This document shows, in pieces, positions 25,388-35,447 of a DNA stretch of 64,000 nt. The notes under the pieces were generated by a model. That model was not told the origin of the DNA and searched no databases. It saw nothing but the letters and a program-made list of their open reading frames with translations. The position numbers and the translations under genes were made by a program. The DNA lies in the NCBI GenBank assembly GCA_900542735.1, contig UQOS01000001.1, positions 1 to 64,000 on the forward strand, in the 5' to 3' direction. How positions within the stretch are numbered: position 1 is the first letter of the stretch; each line of letters opens with the position of its first letter. Origin of the DNA: an uncultured Mycoplasmatota bacterium. GTDB lineage: Bacteria; Bacillota_I; Bacilli_A; RF39; UBA660.

Positions 25388-27796
25388 ATGAAATTAAAAT
25401 TTAAAGCTGATGCAAGTGATGTATTAATATTTATTATTTTTGCTATCTTTTTATTTTATATAGTTTGTTTAGGTATTTTAAACTTTCCTGAACTTGCTAG
25501 TACTGGACATTTTTATGGACTTAATCCATTTCCAGCTTTAGCTCCTAGTAGAGTTTTAACTACTTTAGTATTTTATTTTTTGTTTTTAGGGGCTATTTTT
25601 ATGTCGGTATCTTCTTACTTTTTTGAAAGAGAAAGTGGCTTTGGTTTTTCAACAGAAAAATCTTCTAAAGGATATAGTCATTGGGCAAAAGAAAAGGAAA
25701 TAAAAGAAGATAAAGGTGTAGCTATGGTAAGACCTGGTGATGAAACATCAGATGTAGCTGGTATTCCTTTAATTATTAAAAAGGATGAAGTTTGGGTAGA
25801 TAACGGTGAATACCATTCTTTAGTAATTGGTGCTACTGGATCTGGTAAAACGCAAACGGTTATCTTTCCAACAGTTGAAGTTTTAGCTAAGAAAAAAGAA
25901 TCTATGATTATTACTGACCCTAAAGGTGAAATCTATGAAAAAACTTCTAATATGCTTCGTGAAAAAGGGTACAATGTTTTAATTTTAAATTTCCGTGATC
26001 CACAAGAAGGTAATTCATGGAATCCATTATCACTACCATATCATATGTATAAATCAGGTAATCAAGATAAAGCAATCGAATTACTAGATGACCTTGCTGC
26101 TAATATTTTGTATGAAGAAAAATCAGGAAATGCTGATCCGTTCTGGGAAAAAACATCAGCTGACTATTTTTCAGGATTATCTTTAGCACTATTTGATGAT
26201 GCAGATGAAAGTCAAATTAACTTAAATAGTATCAGCTTAATGACCACTGTTGGTGAAGAAAAGTTTGGCGGATCTACTTATATGAAAGAATACTTTAGTA
26301 TGATGGATCCAAGTGGTGCAGCTTATACTAATGCTAGTGGTACTATTATGGCTCCTAGTGAAACAAAAGGATCTATTATTTCTGTATTTAAACAAAAGAT
26401 TAAGTTATTTGCTACTCGTGAAAACTTATCAGAAATGTTAAGCCATAGTGACTTTGAATTATCTTCTATTGGTGAAAAACCTACAGCATTATTCATCGTT
26501 ATTCAAGATGAAAAGAAAACTTATCACTCATTAGTTACCATTCTTTTAAAGCAATGTTATGAAACATTAATTGCTACTGCTCAAAAACATGGCGGTAAAC
26601 TTCCAGTTAGAACGAACTTCTTACTAGATGAGTTTGCAAATATGCCACCGTTAAAAGATATTACGACTATGATTACTGCAGCTCGTAGCCGTCAAATTCG
26701 TTTTACTATGATTATCCAAAACTTTGCTCAGCTTGACCAAGTTTATGGTAAAGAAAATGCAGAAACCATTAAAGGTAACTGTGGTAATACAATTTATCTA
26801 ATTACAACAGAGTTAAAGGCACTAGAAGAAATTTCTAAGATGTGTGGGGAAGTAAAATCTAAAAAAGATGATAAAACTGCTTCCACTCCATTAGTTACGA
26901 TTAGTGACTTACAGCGTATGAAACAATTTGAAGTTATCATTCTTCGTATGAGAAAAAATCCTTTTAAGACTAAATTTGTTCCTTATTATCAGATGGAATT
27001 CGGTAAAAAGTATACAAAAGCCGATTATCCACACCGTGAAAAACAAGAAGTCCATACTTTTGATTTAAGAGAATATGTAAAACAAAAGAAAAAAGAAAAA
27101 TTAATGCAGATGATGAATGATCCTACTAGTGGTGGAAATAATGGTATGATGGGTGGAATGCCTGGAGGTATGCCAAATGGAATGTTTGGTGGAATGCCTA
27201 ATAATATGCCTGGTGGCATGATGGCTCCTAATAGACCTAATCCTATGAATAATAGTATGATGAGTGGTAATGGTATAATATCAAATAATAATCCTAAACC
27301 TATAAATGGTGGTTTAAACGTAGATGACATTATTAAGAAAATTGATGCTAAGATTGCTGAAATTGAAGAAGAAGAAAAGAAACAGAAAGAAGAGCAAGAA
27401 AAATTATCAGTTACTACTATGAATCCAGTAGAAAAGAAAGAAAGTGTTTCTGATATTCCTAATAAAGAACCAGTTACTCCAGTTTCTACTATTTCTAATC
27501 CAAGTGAAGAAATAAAAATGGAACCAGTTATTTCTCCTATAAAAGAAGAAGTAAAACCACAGGATACTGTAGTAGAAAAGAAACCATTTACAATTGATGA
27601 TTTATTACGTACAAATTCTACTGGTATGGTTACGCCTTCTAAGAAAGTAGAAGATATTCCATTAAAGGAAACTCCTAAAATAGAAGAAAATAAAAAGAAA
27701 GAAGAAGTAAAACCAATTATTCATGAAGATAAAATACCAGAAAATGTAAATACTATTAGTGATGATCAATTCTTTGATGATTTCTTCGATGATTAG
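25388..27796 (+). CDS. virD4: VirD4/TraG-family coupling ATPase
   Basis: The 802-residue protein has two N-terminal membrane helices (about residues 11-33 and 55-80), Walker A GATGSGKTQT (about 148-157) and Walker B FLLDEFANMPP (about 411-421). The conserved ARSRQIRFTMIIQ motif follows. These features define T4SS coupling proteins, which select substrates and feed them to the channel. After about residue 570 the sequence becomes Met/Gly/Pro/Asn-rich, then Glu/Lys-rich, and ends in DDQFFDDFFDD. This tail is not part of the family core and may be a substrate- or partner-binding region. I start at ATG 25388 because TTGGAGTGA precedes it. A terminator follows directly. Confidence 0.93.
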   Translation: MKLKFKADASDVLIFIIFAIFLFYIVCLGILNFPELASTGHFYGLNPFPALAPSRVLTTLVFYFLFLGAIFMSVSSYFFERESGFGFSTEKSSKGYSHWAKEKEIKEDKGVAMVRPGDETSDVAGIPLIIKKDEVWVDNGEYHSLVIGATGSGKTQTVIFPTVEVLAKKKESMIITDPKGEIYEKTSNMLREKGYNVLILNFRDPQEGNSWNPLSLPYHMYKSGNQDKAIELLDDLAANILYEEKSGNADPFWEKTSADYFSGLSLALFDDADESQINLNSISLMTTVGEEKFGGSTYMKEYFSMMDPSGAAYTNASGTIMAPSETKGSIISVFKQKIKLFATRENLSEMLSHSDFELSSIGEKPTALFIVIQDEKKTYHSLVTILLKQCYETLIATAQKHGGKLPVRTNFLLDEFANMPPLKDITTMITAARSRQIRFTMIIQNFAQLDQVYGKENAETIKGNCGNTIYLITTELKALEEISKMCGEVKSKKDDKTASTPLVTISDLQRMKQFEVIILRMRKNPFKTKFVPYYQMEFGKKYTKADYPHREKQEVHTFDLREYVKQKKKEKLMQMMNDPTSGGNNGMMGGMPGGMPNGMFGGMPNNMPGGMMAPNRPNPMNNSMMSGNGIISNNNPKPINGGLNVDDIIKKIDAKIAEIEEEEKKQKEEQEKLSVTTMNPVEKKESVSDIPNKEPVTPVSTISNPSEEIKMEPVISPIKEEVKPQDTVVEKKPFTIDDLLRTNSTGMVTPSKKVEDIPLKETPKIEENKKKEEVKPIIHEDKIPENVNTISDDQFFDDFFDD

Positions 27797-27803
27797 AGAC
27801 AAG

Positions 27804-27828
27804 CAAGTTACCTGTTAACTTGTTTTTT
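27804..27828 (+). terminator. Intrinsic terminator ending the T4SS block
   Basis: CAAGTTA pairs perfectly with TAACTTG across CCTGT and is followed by six T. It lies nine bases after the virD4 stop. Confidence 0.85.
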
Positions 27829-27836
27829 CTTTTGCA

Positions 27837-27842
27837 TATAAT
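27837..27842 (+). promoter_or_regulatory. -10 element of the rhodanese gene
   Basis: TATAAT 18 bases before the ATG at 27860, immediately after the virD4 terminator. The -35 is not clear. Confidence 0.4.
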
Positions 27843-27859
27843 ATAGTGGAGTTGATTAT

Positions 27860-28177
27860 ATGTATGATTCTATTGATATTAATGAAATAGATCAAATTCA
27901 TATCACTTCTCTTAATACACACGACAGTAATCAACGAGTATTAATTGATATTAGAGATAAATATGAATATATTTTAGGTAGTATTAAAAATGCTGTTAAT
28001 ATTCCTTATAATTATTTAGCCGTTATACCAGAAAACTATCTGAATTTAACATCGACTTACTATATATTCTGTTCTTCAGGTAGTAAAAGCAGAAAACTAT
28101 GTATTCATTTAAAACAATTAGGTTACCATGTGATTGATTTAATAGGTGGGTATGAACATTATCATAAACATGACTAA
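27860..28177 (+). CDS. Single-domain rhodanese-like sulfurtransferase
   Basis: The 105-residue product is a single rhodanese domain. It has the DIRDKYEY(I)LGSIKNAVNIPY substrate-fold signature and the active-site Cys in the YIFCSSGSKSRK loop (about residue 75). Such proteins carry persulfide sulfur for thiolation or cyanide/redox chemistry. It is a one-gene unit, with its own promoter and a hairpin terminator, between the T4SS cluster and a nuclease-like gene. Confidence 0.85.
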   Translation: MYDSIDINEIDQIHITSLNTHDSNQRVLIDIRDKYEYILGSIKNAVNIPYNYLAVIPENYLNLTSTYYIFCSSGSKSRKLCIHLKQLGYHVIDLIGGYEHYHKHD

Positions 28178-28218
28178 ATTGTCAGAAAAATCATGATATC
28201 TTTACTAGTCATGTTTTT
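28166..28218 (+). terminator. Terminator after the rhodanese gene
   Basis: Eleven-base arms AAACATGACTA and TAGTCATGTTT, with the stop codon inside the upstream arm, enclose a 29-base loop and end in T5. Positions 28219-28429 hold nothing else I can identify. Confidence 0.6.
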
Positions 28219-28429
28219 GTATTATGATAGATTTAGGTATACTAGACTTGTTAGTACTATTCAAATTCATGAGGAAGATTAATATTTAAATGCTTTTTAT
28301 ATGAAAATAATGAGTTTTTAGTAATTTTTTTAACTTTTTTATAGTTTTTGTAAGTATTTTCGAAAGTTTTCTAAATAATATTAATAGGTTAACCGATTAA
28401 TTTTTAAAATTTAGAGAATTGGAGGATTT

Positions 28430-29317
28430 ATGTCAATAAATACAAAACTAAAAAAAGTAAATGTTATGAATGATGCAGTAGCAAAAGCATTTTTAAGAAG
28501 TAAAGAAGCTAGAATGATAGTAGCATCATTTTTAAGTGAAGTAACAGGAATAGATAAGAGTGTGCTAATGAATGCAACCTATACAGGAGGAGAGATTCCT
28601 AAAAGAAGAAATTACGAAAAGAATAAAGAATCAGATATTATGATTTTAATAGATGAATTAAATCGTATTATAATAGAAGTAAATCAATTTAATACAGAGA
28701 ATTTATATAGAAAAAATACAGAATATGCAATGGCAAGTATTTTAGAAATGACTAAAAGGAAAAGTAAAAGAGACGGGAAAGGTAATATACAGTACCCTAA
28801 AGTAATATTAGTAAGTTTAGATAACTTTAATAGTTTTCATACGAAAAGACCAATCTTAACTTTTTTACCAAGAGATGAAGAAGGTCATATAGAAAATGAT
28901 TTATATCAATCGATTCATATAATACTTGATAATGCAGTTAACAATGAGTATAATAAAGATATACCTGAAGAAGTGATAAAGTTCGCAAAACTATTAAAAG
29001 CAAAGAGTATAGATGAATTAGTAGAAGAGTTTGAGGGAGATGAAGAATATATGGAAGCAGTAGGAAAATTAGAAGAATTAGTAATGGATCCTGATTTTGC
29101 TGGAGCATATGATAAAGGAGCAAAAACCGAATGGTTATTAGAAGATATGCGTTTGACTGGTAGAAATGAGGGAAAAACAGAGAGAAATATAGAAATAGCT
29201 AAAAATATGCTTCAAGATACAGATGATTATGGGCTAATAGCTAAATATACTGGTTTATCTATAGAAGAAGTAGAAAGTTTAGTAGAAAATAAGAAGGTAT
29301 ATAGTCGTAAGAAATAA
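28430..29317 (+). CDS. PD-(D/E)XK nuclease-family (Rpn/transposase-like) protein
   Basis: The 295-residue protein starts with VMNDAVAKAFLRSKEARMIVASFL, like the Rpn / PDDEXK nuclease transposase family. The nuclease core reads SDIMILIDELNRIIIEVNQF: an Asp, then an E-x-N in place of E-x-K. The middle region is acidic, and the end has the family's repeated unit (NIEIAKNMLQDTDDYGLIAKYTGLSIEEVESL). Family members are mobile-element-like nucleases, often solitary. I see no inverted repeats bounding it. A related gene lies at 52270-53163. Confidence 0.78.
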   Translation: MSINTKLKKVNVMNDAVAKAFLRSKEARMIVASFLSEVTGIDKSVLMNATYTGGEIPKRRNYEKNKESDIMILIDELNRIIIEVNQFNTENLYRKNTEYAMASILEMTKRKSKRDGKGNIQYPKVILVSLDNFNSFHTKRPILTFLPRDEEGHIENDLYQSIHIILDNAVNNEYNKDIPEEVIKFAKLLKAKSIDELVEEFEGDEEYMEAVGKLEELVMDPDFAGAYDKGAKTEWLLEDMRLTGRNEGKTERNIEIAKNMLQDTDDYGLIAKYTGLSIEEVESLVENKKVYSRKK

Positions 29318-29381
29318 ATATTGATTTCTATAGATTTCAATTTAAAAAAGTGCAAAAAAACTTTATTTCTTTTTTATTATG

Positions 29382-29390
29382 TGCTATAAT
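29382..29390 (+). promoter_or_regulatory. Extended -10 promoter of typA
   Basis: TGCTATAAT, 32 bases before the typA start codon at 29422. Confidence 0.6.
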
Positions 29391-29421
29391 CATCAAGAAA
29401 CTTATGTAGGAAGTGATTTTT

Positions 29422-31236
29422 ATGAAAAAAAGAAATATTGCGATTATTGCACACGTTGACCATGGTAAGACTACTTTGGTTGATCAAATTTTAAAATCAA
29501 GTGGAACTTTTAGAGAAAATGAAGATGTTTCTCAAATTTCAATGGATTCTAATCAACTAGAAAAAGAAAGAGGAATCACAATTTTAGCAAAAACTACAGC
29601 TATTAACTATAAAGACTATCGTATTAACATTATGGATACTCCAGGACATGCTGATTTTGGTGGAGAAGTAGAGCGTATTATGAATATGGTAGATGGTGTT
29701 TTACTAGTTGTTGATGCTTATGAAGGTACTATGCCTCAAACAAGATTTGTATTAAAGAAAGCATTAGAAGCTGGCGTAAAACCATTAGTAGTTATTAATA
29801 AAGTAGATAAACCTAGTGCTAGAGTTACTCAAGTAGTAGATGAAGTATTAGATCTATTTATTGAACTTGGTGCAGATGATGACCAATTAGATTTTAAAGT
29901 AGTATATGCTAGTGCTATTAACGGAACTTGTAGTTTAGATCCTGATGTCAATACACAAACTCCAGGTTTTAATGAACTATTAGATTTAATTATTGACGAA
30001 ATTCCTGCTCCAACTGGTAGTAATGATGAGAAATTACAATTCCAACCTGCACTTCTTGACTATAATGAATTTGTTGGTAGAATTGGAATTGGTAGAGTTC
30101 ATAATGGAAAAATTAAAGTTGGACAAATGGTATCATGTATTCGTTTAGATGGTAGTGTTAAAAACTTTAGAATTCAAAAACTATTTGGTTTCTTAGGAAT
30201 GAAGAGATTAGAAATTGAAGAAGCAGAAGCTGGAGATATTATCGCTATTGCAGGTCTTGCTGATATATCTGTTGGTGAAACAATCTGTAATCAAGGAGAT
30301 CATTTACCACTTCCTGTTTTACACATTGATGAACCAACTCTACAAATGACTTTTGCTACTAACAATTCACCATTCGTTGGTAAAGAAGGTAAATTTTTAA
30401 CAGCTCGTCAAATTGAAGATAGATTAAATAAAGAACTTCAAAGAGATGTAAGTTTAAGAGTAGAACAACTAGATGGAGAAAGTTTCTTAGTTTCAGGTCG
30501 TGGAGAACTTCATTTATCTATTTTAATTGAAAATATGCGTCGTGAAGGTTATGAACTTCAAGTATCTAAACCACAAGTAATTATTAAAGAAGTTGATGGC
30601 GTAAAAATGGAACCATTTGAAGACTTACAAATCGAAGTACCAGAAGATTCTGTTGGTTCTGTTATCGAACAATTAGGTACTCGTGGTGGTATCATGGAAA
30701 ATATGACCAATTTTGAAAACCAAGTTAGACTTAATTATGTAATTCCATCTCGTGGATTAATTGGTTTTACTACTGATTTTATGACGATGACTAAAGGATA
30801 TGGTATTATCAATCATACATTTAAAGAATATCGTCCATTAGAAAGTGTTAATATCGGAGAAAGAAAATTAGGTGTTTTAGTATCTACTGAAGCTGGTAAG
30901 TCATCTGCTTATGCACTTGGACAATTAGAAGACCGTGGTATCATGTTTATTGAACCAGGTGTAGAAGTATATGAAGGTATGATTGTTGGAGAATGTAATC
31001 GTGATAATGACCTAGCTGTCAATGTTGTTAAAGGAAAACAATTAACCAATACTCGTGCTGCTAGTGCTGATAAGACTGTTGTTTTAAAAAGACCTCGTCC
31101 AATTACACTAGAAGGTGCCCTTGACTATATTAATAGTGATGAATTAGTTGAAGTTACACCACTTAATATTCGTTTACGTAAACGTATTCTTGATACAGAA
31201 CAAAGAAAGAAATTTGATGCTAGAAAAGCTTCTTAA
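29422..31236 (+). CDS. typA: TypA/BipA ribosome-associated GTPase
   Basis: The product is about 604 residues with the translation-factor GTPase motifs [10 protein letters not shown] (G1, near the N-terminus), [10 protein letters not shown] (G3) and NKVDKP (G4). The EF-G-like domains and TypA C-terminal domain follow ([19 protein letters not shown], then LRKRILD). TypA/BipA binds ribosomes and assists 50S assembly under stress. Length is normal. Start is the ATG at 29422 after GTAGGAAGTG; three in-frame codons upstream overlap that site. Confidence 0.97.
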   Translation: MKKRNIAIIAHVDHGKTTLVDQILKSSGTFRENEDVSQISMDSNQLEKERGITILAKTTAINYKDYRINIMDTPGHADFGGEVERIMNMVDGVLLVVDAYEGTMPQTRFVLKKALEAGVKPLVVINKVDKPSARVTQVVDEVLDLFIELGADDDQLDFKVVYASAINGTCSLDPDVNTQTPGFNELLDLIIDEIPAPTGSNDEKLQFQPALLDYNEFVGRIGIGRVHNGKIKVGQMVSCIRLDGSVKNFRIQKLFGFLGMKRLEIEEAEAGDIIAIAGLADISVGETICNQGDHLPLPVLHIDEPTLQMTFATNNSPFVGKEGKFLTARQIEDRLNKELQRDVSLRVEQLDGESFLVSGRGELHLSILIENMRREGYELQVSKPQVIIKEVDGVKMEPFEDLQIEVPEDSVGSVIEQLGTRGGIMENMTNFENQVRLNYVIPSRGLIGFTTDFMTMTKGYGIINHTFKEYRPLESVNIGERKLGVLVSTEAGKSSAYALGQLEDRGIMFIEPGVEVYEGMIVGECNRDNDLAVNVVKGKQLTNTRAASADKTVVLKRPRPITLEGALDYINSDELVEVTPLNIRLRKRILDTEQRKKFDARKAS

Positions 31237-31248
31237 TTTTGAAATAGA

Positions 31249-31273
31249 GACTGATGATTTCAATCAGTCTTTT
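31249..31273 (+). terminator. Intrinsic terminator of typA
   Basis: GACTGA (31249-31254) pairs with TCAGTC (31264-31269) across a nine-base loop, followed by TTTT. Confidence 0.7.
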
Positions 31274-31319
31274 ATTGTTTCAAAAATTAGAAAAAAAACT
31301 TAAAAAAAGAAATGATTTC

Positions 31320-31328
31320 TGTTATAAT
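31320..31328 (+). promoter_or_regulatory. Extended -10 promoter of the Pro/Asn-rich membrane protein gene
   Basis: TGTTATAAT, 28 bases before the ATG at 31356; AAAGGGGATGGG supplies the ribosome binding site. Confidence 0.55.
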
Positions 31329-31355
31329 GTAATTATCATAAAAGGGGATGGGAAT

Positions 31356-32138
31356 ATGGATAATAATCAATTATCAAATAATAATCAAGAAATGAATCAT
31401 CAAGTAACACCTATTCAAGAAGTAAATGTAGAAGCAAGTGTTAATAATTCTAATACCTTTTCTAATTTAGAAACTAATACTACTAATGTTGATACTAATA
31501 ATAACTCACAAAAACCTAGTAATACACCACCTAAAAATAATAAAATTTCTACCATTTTATTAATACTTCTTTTTATCTTTTTATTTGCGTTTGTGATGGG
31601 TATGCCTTATATTAAAGAATTTATTCATGATTTTAAAGCAGACAAAGGATTATCAGAAATAGAAAAAGCAGCTAAAGAGGAAGAAGAAAAACAGCGTCAA
31701 GAAGAAGAAAGCAAGAAACCAACACCAACACCAGAAGATGAAAAAACAACCGAATTAACATGTACTTCGGCACCTACTACCATTGAAAACTATTCCTTAA
31801 CCAAAATTCAAACATTCTATTATAATGCTAAAAACCAAGTGTTAAATAGTAAAATGGTATCAGAATATACTTTTACTACTGCTGATACTACTTATCTTAC
31901 TCTAAAAAATCAATGTGATTCTGATAGCTTAAAATATGTAACTCATGAAGGTTATACAATGGCTTGTAGTTATGGTGATACAAATATTACGATTAGTCAT
32001 GAGTTTGATTTAAAAACTTATACACCTATTATAGATGGAACAACTAACATTCAGGCAAATGCTAAATATAATCAAGATATTAATAGTATAAAAAGTGACT
32101 TAGTAAGTAAAGGTTATACCTGTACCCAGACTAAATGA
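31356..32138 (+). CDS. Single-pass membrane protein with Asn-rich N-terminus
   Basis: The family is not recognised. The product is about 260 residues: an Asn/Thr-rich cytoplasmic N-terminus (about 65 residues), one membrane helix (about 68-87) and a charged Glu/Lys linker. A C-terminal extracellular domain of about 110 residues has four Cys. That domain resembles the mature part of the small lipoprotein at 57007-57426: both start with a single Cys after Leu (LTCTS, LSCTM) and end in a GY(T)C-type Cys. I start at ATG 31356; the open frame extends upstream, but those codons overlap the typA terminator. Confidence 0.72.
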   Translation: MDNNQLSNNNQEMNHQVTPIQEVNVEASVNNSNTFSNLETNTTNVDTNNNSQKPSNTPPKNNKISTILLILLFIFLFAFVMGMPYIKEFIHDFKADKGLSEIEKAAKEEEEKQRQEEESKKPTPTPEDEKTTELTCTSAPTTIENYSLTKIQTFYYNAKNQVLNSKMVSEYTFTTADTTYLTLKNQCDSDSLKYVTHEGYTMACSYGDTNITISHEFDLKTYTPIIDGTTNIQANAKYNQDINSIKSDLVSKGYTCTQTK

Positions 32139-32203
32139 CTTTAAAACAGATATAATGTAAAAAATAAAATGTAACAAGATGCATAAATAATCATTAAAAA
32201 TAC

Positions 32204-32234
32204 TTGCATTTCTTAGGTTTATTTAGTATATTAT
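32204..32234 (+). promoter_or_regulatory. Promoter of rpsO
   Basis: TTGCAT (32204-32209) and overlapping -10 candidates TATATT (32227-32232) and TATTAT (32229-32234), with 17-19-base spacing. Transcription would start just before the structured leader. Confidence 0.55.
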
Positions 32235-32239
32235 GTATG

Positions 32240-32284
32240 TACCTTTTCTAGGACATGGAGAAAATTCCGACCATGTACTTGGTA
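32240..32284 (+). promoter_or_regulatory. Structured rpsO leader (candidate S15 autoregulatory RNA)
   Basis: Two nested stems can form. The outer pairs TACC (32240-32243) with GGTA (32281-32284); the inner pairs ACATGG (32253-32258) with CCATGT (32271-32276) around AGAAAATTCCGA. The ribosome binding site AGGAGGA follows at 32301. Several bacteria control rpsO through an S15-binding leader. That this is one is inferred from position and foldability only. Confidence 0.5.
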
Positions 32285-32313
32285 GAGGCAAATATAATTA
32301 AGGAGGAATTAAC

Positions 32314-32583
32314 ATGGCTTTAACAAAAGAAACAAAACAAGCATTAATTAAAAAATATGCAAGAGATGAAAAAGATACTGGTTCTTGTGAAGTACAAATT
32401 GCTATTTTAACAGAAGAAATTAAAGAATTAACAGAACATTTAAAAGTACATACACATGACCATCATTCTCGTCGTGGACTTTTAAGAAAAGTTGGACAAA
32501 GAAGAAGTATGCTTAACTATTTAGCTAAAAAAGATGTTCAAAGATATCGTGATATTGTTAGCAAGTTAGGTTTAAGAAAATAA
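32314..32583 (+). CDS. rpsO: Ribosomal protein S15
   Basis: The 89-residue product has the full family length and signatures: the [15 protein letters not shown] segment, [10 protein letters not shown], and the [20 protein letters not shown] end. It binds 16S rRNA in the 30S platform. It is followed by a terminator and, one gene later, by pnp, the classic rpsO-pnp neighbourhood. Confidence 0.98.
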   Translation: MALTKETKQALIKKYARDEKDTGSCEVQIAILTEEIKELTEHLKVHTHDHHSRRGLLRKVGQRRSMLNYLAKKDVQRYRDIVSKLGLRK

Positions 32584-32597
32584 TATTGATAAAAATA

Positions 32598-32622
32598 GGC
32601 ACTAGTTTTTTTAGTGTCTTTT
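32598..32622 (+). terminator. Intrinsic terminator of rpsO
   Basis: GGCACTA pairs with TAGTGTC (one G-T pair) across a T-rich loop, then TTTT. Confidence 0.7.
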
Positions 32623-32751
32623 ATATTAGAAATGTTAAAAATTTATGGCAATAATTTATATATTAGATATCACAATATATGAAATTCAATTGTAAAGAAT
32701 ATGGGAAGGCTTATATAAAAGCCAAAAATTGTATTGCTAGGGGGAATAAAA

Positions 32752-33198
32752 ATGAAAATTAAAAATCTTTATATAGGAAGTGTATGGAAAAAGGTTGATG
32801 AATATGAAAATATAGAAGGAAAAATTAGTGAATACCATACATTTCAGTTGGAAAGAATGAGTGTATTTCTAAAATTTCCAATAATTAAATATGCAAAAGA
32901 TTTAAGATATGGAAAAATATATCATATAGGAGCATCACATAAATGTAAACCATCTGAAGTATTTGTTGATGATTTAGTTAATTTGTCAGAATATGATTCT
33001 AATAGAAGTTGCTTTGGATTGATAGAAATGTGTGATGGTATAAAATTATTAGATTTAGCACCTTGGACATATTTTCCTAAAATATATCCTATCTATAAAA
33101 GACAGATTGCTAATAAATATTCAGTTGATGAAAAAAGTATTTATAATCAAAAGATTATAAATAAACCATTGCATAAATGTAAAAGATATAATAGATAA
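32752..33198 (+). CDS. Hypothetical protein between rpsO and pnp
   Basis: I do not recognise this product of about 148 residues. It is soluble, basic at the end (HKCKRYNR), and has no membrane segment or obvious motif. The ATG at 32752 is chosen because AGGGGG lies just upstream. A small GGCTT/AAGCC hairpin sits in the leader (about 32708-32723). It ends 23 bases before pnp and may share its transcript. Confidence 0.6.
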   Translation: MKIKNLYIGSVWKKVDEYENIEGKISEYHTFQLERMSVFLKFPIIKYAKDLRYGKIYHIGASHKCKPSEVFVDDLVNLSEYDSNRSCFGLIEMCDGIKLLDLAPWTYFPKIYPIYKRQIANKYSVDEKSIYNQKIINKPLHKCKRYNR

Positions 33199-33221
33199 AG
33201 TAATAATAGAGGAGGTAATTT

Positions 33222-35393
33222 ATGAAAAAAGTATTTGAATTTAATTTTAGAGGAAAAAAATTAGTAGTAGAACATGGTGAAGTTGCCAAACAAGCTGATG
33301 GAGCTGTACTAGTTAGATATGGTGATACAGTAATTTTATCTACTGCAGTTGTTAGCAAAACAGCAAATGTTTTATCAGATTTTTTCCCATTAATGGTTTT
33401 ATATAATGAAAAATTATATGCAGTTGGAAAAATTCCAGGGGGATTTATTAAAAGAGAAGGTCGTCCTACCGAAAAAGGAACACTTGCTGCTCGTATGATT
33501 GATAGACCTATGAGACCAATGTTTCCAGAAGACTTTAAAAATGAAGTACAGATAGTTAATACTGTTTTATCAGTTGATCCTGATTATTCACCAGAATTAA
33601 CTGCTATGTTTGGTTCTAGTTTATCAACTTGTATTAGTAAGATTCCATTTGATGGACCAATAGCTGGTGTGAAAGTTGGGTATGTAGATAATGAATTTAT
33701 TATTAATCCAACTCCAGATGAATTAGAAAGATCAGAACTTGATTTAACAGTAGCTGGTACTAAATATGCTATTAATATGGTAGAAGCTGGCGCTAAACAA
33801 GTATCTGAAGATTTAATGTTAAAAGCATTAATGTTTGGACATGAAGCAATTAAAGAATTAGTAGCTTTCCAAGAAGAAATTATAGCTGAAATTGGAGAAG
33901 CTAAGATGGAATATGAAGTCCTAGAATTAACAGATGAGCTTCGTAGTGAAGTTAGAAATTTAGCAGAAAAAGATTTATCAGATGCTTTAAGAATTAAAGA
34001 TAAATTAGAAAAATATTCAAGAATTGATGAAATTAAAGAAAGTGTTGTAGAAAAATATACAAGTGAGTTTGAAGATAAGTTAAAAGAAAAAGAATTAGTG
34101 GAATTAATTACTAAAGTTAAACTTATTTTAGAAGAAATCGAATATGAAATCTTTAGACAAATTGTAGTAAAAGAAAAAACAAGAGCAGATGGTAGAAGAA
34201 TGGACGAGATTAGACCACTTTCTACTGATATTGATTTACTTCCTAGAACTCATGGTTCTGCTTTATTTACTCGTGGACAAACTCAAGCTTTAGCAATTAC
34301 TACATTAGGTGCCTTAGGAGAACATCAAATTTTAGATGGACTTGATATGGAAACTGAAAAAAGATTTATGTTACATTATAATTTCCCAGCTTTCTCAGTT
34401 GGCGAGACTGGTAGATATGGAGCACCTGGTAGAAGAGAAATAGGACATGGTGCCTTAGGAGAAAGAGCTCTTCTACAAGTAATGCCATCAGAAGAAGAAT
34501 TCCCATATACTGTTCGTGTTGTATCAGAGGTGCTTGAAAGTAACGGTTCCTCTAGCCAAGCAACAATTTGTGCAGGTTGTATGAGCTTAATGGCAGCAGG
34601 AGTTCCTATTAAAGCACCAGTTGCTGGTATTGCGATGGGATTAATTACATCAGGAGATGATTATACCATTTTAACAGATATTCAAGGTATGGAAGACCAT
34701 TTAGGAGATATGGACTTTAAAGTTGCAGGAACCAAAAATGGAATTACTGCTTTACAAATGGATATTAAAATCAAAGGTATTACTGAAAATATCTTAAAAG
34801 AAGCATTAGCCCAAGCTAAAAAAGCTAGATTTGAAATCTTAGATGTTATCACAAAACAAATTGCTGAACCTCGTAAAGAAGTTAGTAAATATGCACCTAA
34901 AACAGAAATTTTCTTTATTAAACCTGAGAAAATTAAAGATGTTATTGGTAGAGGTGGTGAAATGATTACTAAGATTATATGTGATAGTTCTAATGTTACT
35001 GCTGTTACTGATATCAATGCTGTTAAGGTAGATTTAGAAGATGATGGCCGTGTAACAATTTACCATTCTGATAAAGATATCATTGAAAAAACAAAACAAA
35101 TGATCCTAGATACAGTAAAAGAAGTAGAAGAAGGAAAAATTTATCCAGCTAAAGTCGTAAAAATAGAAGACTTTGGTTGCTTCGTACAAGTATGGCCTGG
35201 TTGTGAAGGACTTGTTCATATTTCAGAACTTGCTCATGAAAGAGTAAAAAAATGTGAAGATATCGTTAGTCTTGGTGATGAAATCTTAGTAATGGCTATT
35301 GGTTGTGATAAGAAGGGTAGACTTAACTTTTCTAGAAAGCAAGCTTTACCAAAACCTAAAAAAGTAGAAGAAGTTAAGAAGGAAGAAAAATAA
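33222..35393 (+). CDS. pnp: Polyribonucleotide nucleotidyltransferase (PNPase)
   Basis: The 723-residue product has the family's full order: first RNase PH domain, helical linker, and a second RNase PH domain with phosphate-site motifs ([28 protein letters not shown]). A KH domain ([17 protein letters not shown]) and an S1 domain ([23 protein letters not shown]) follow. It degrades RNA 3' to 5' with phosphate and works in the RNA degradosome. Strong GAGGAGG ribosome binding site. Confidence 0.98.
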   Translation: MKKVFEFNFRGKKLVVEHGEVAKQADGAVLVRYGDTVILSTAVVSKTANVLSDFFPLMVLYNEKLYAVGKIPGGFIKREGRPTEKGTLAARMIDRPMRPMFPEDFKNEVQIVNTVLSVDPDYSPELTAMFGSSLSTCISKIPFDGPIAGVKVGYVDNEFIINPTPDELERSELDLTVAGTKYAINMVEAGAKQVSEDLMLKALMFGHEAIKELVAFQEEIIAEIGEAKMEYEVLELTDELRSEVRNLAEKDLSDALRIKDKLEKYSRIDEIKESVVEKYTSEFEDKLKEKELVELITKVKLILEEIEYEIFRQIVVKEKTRADGRRMDEIRPLSTDIDLLPRTHGSALFTRGQTQALAITTLGALGEHQILDGLDMETEKRFMLHYNFPAFSVGETGRYGAPGRREIGHGALGERALLQVMPSEEEFPYTVRVVSEVLESNGSSSQATICAGCMSLMAAGVPIKAPVAGIAMGLITSGDDYTILTDIQGMEDHLGDMDFKVAGTKNGITALQMDIKIKGITENILKEALAQAKKARFEILDVITKQIAEPRKEVSKYAPKTEIFFIKPEKIKDVIGRGGEMITKIICDSSNVTAVTDINAVKVDLEDDGRVTIYHSDKDIIEKTKQMILDTVKEVEEGKIYPAKVVKIEDFGCFVQVWPGCEGLVHISELAHERVKKCEDIVSLGDEILVMAIGCDKKGRLNFSRKQALPKPKKVEEVKKEEK

Positions 35394-35406
35394 TTTCTTC
35401 TTTTTT
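35382..35406 (+). terminator. Intrinsic terminator of pnp
   Basis: GAAGAAA and TTTCTTC pair with the TAA stop in the loop, followed directly by T6. Confidence 0.65.
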
Positions 35407-35447
35407 CTTTTGATTTCTGGTATACTAATACTAAGGAAGGTGAGAAT

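Noticed and set aside
693..27796. Calling the cluster an integrative conjugative element
   Set aside because: No relaxase, integrase, excisionase or flanking direct repeats were found, and both flanks look like stable chromosome.
28430..29317. Treating the two PD-(D/E)XK proteins (also 52270-53163) as insertion sequences
   Set aside because: No terminal inverted repeats or target duplications could be seen around either gene; they are annotated as single genes.
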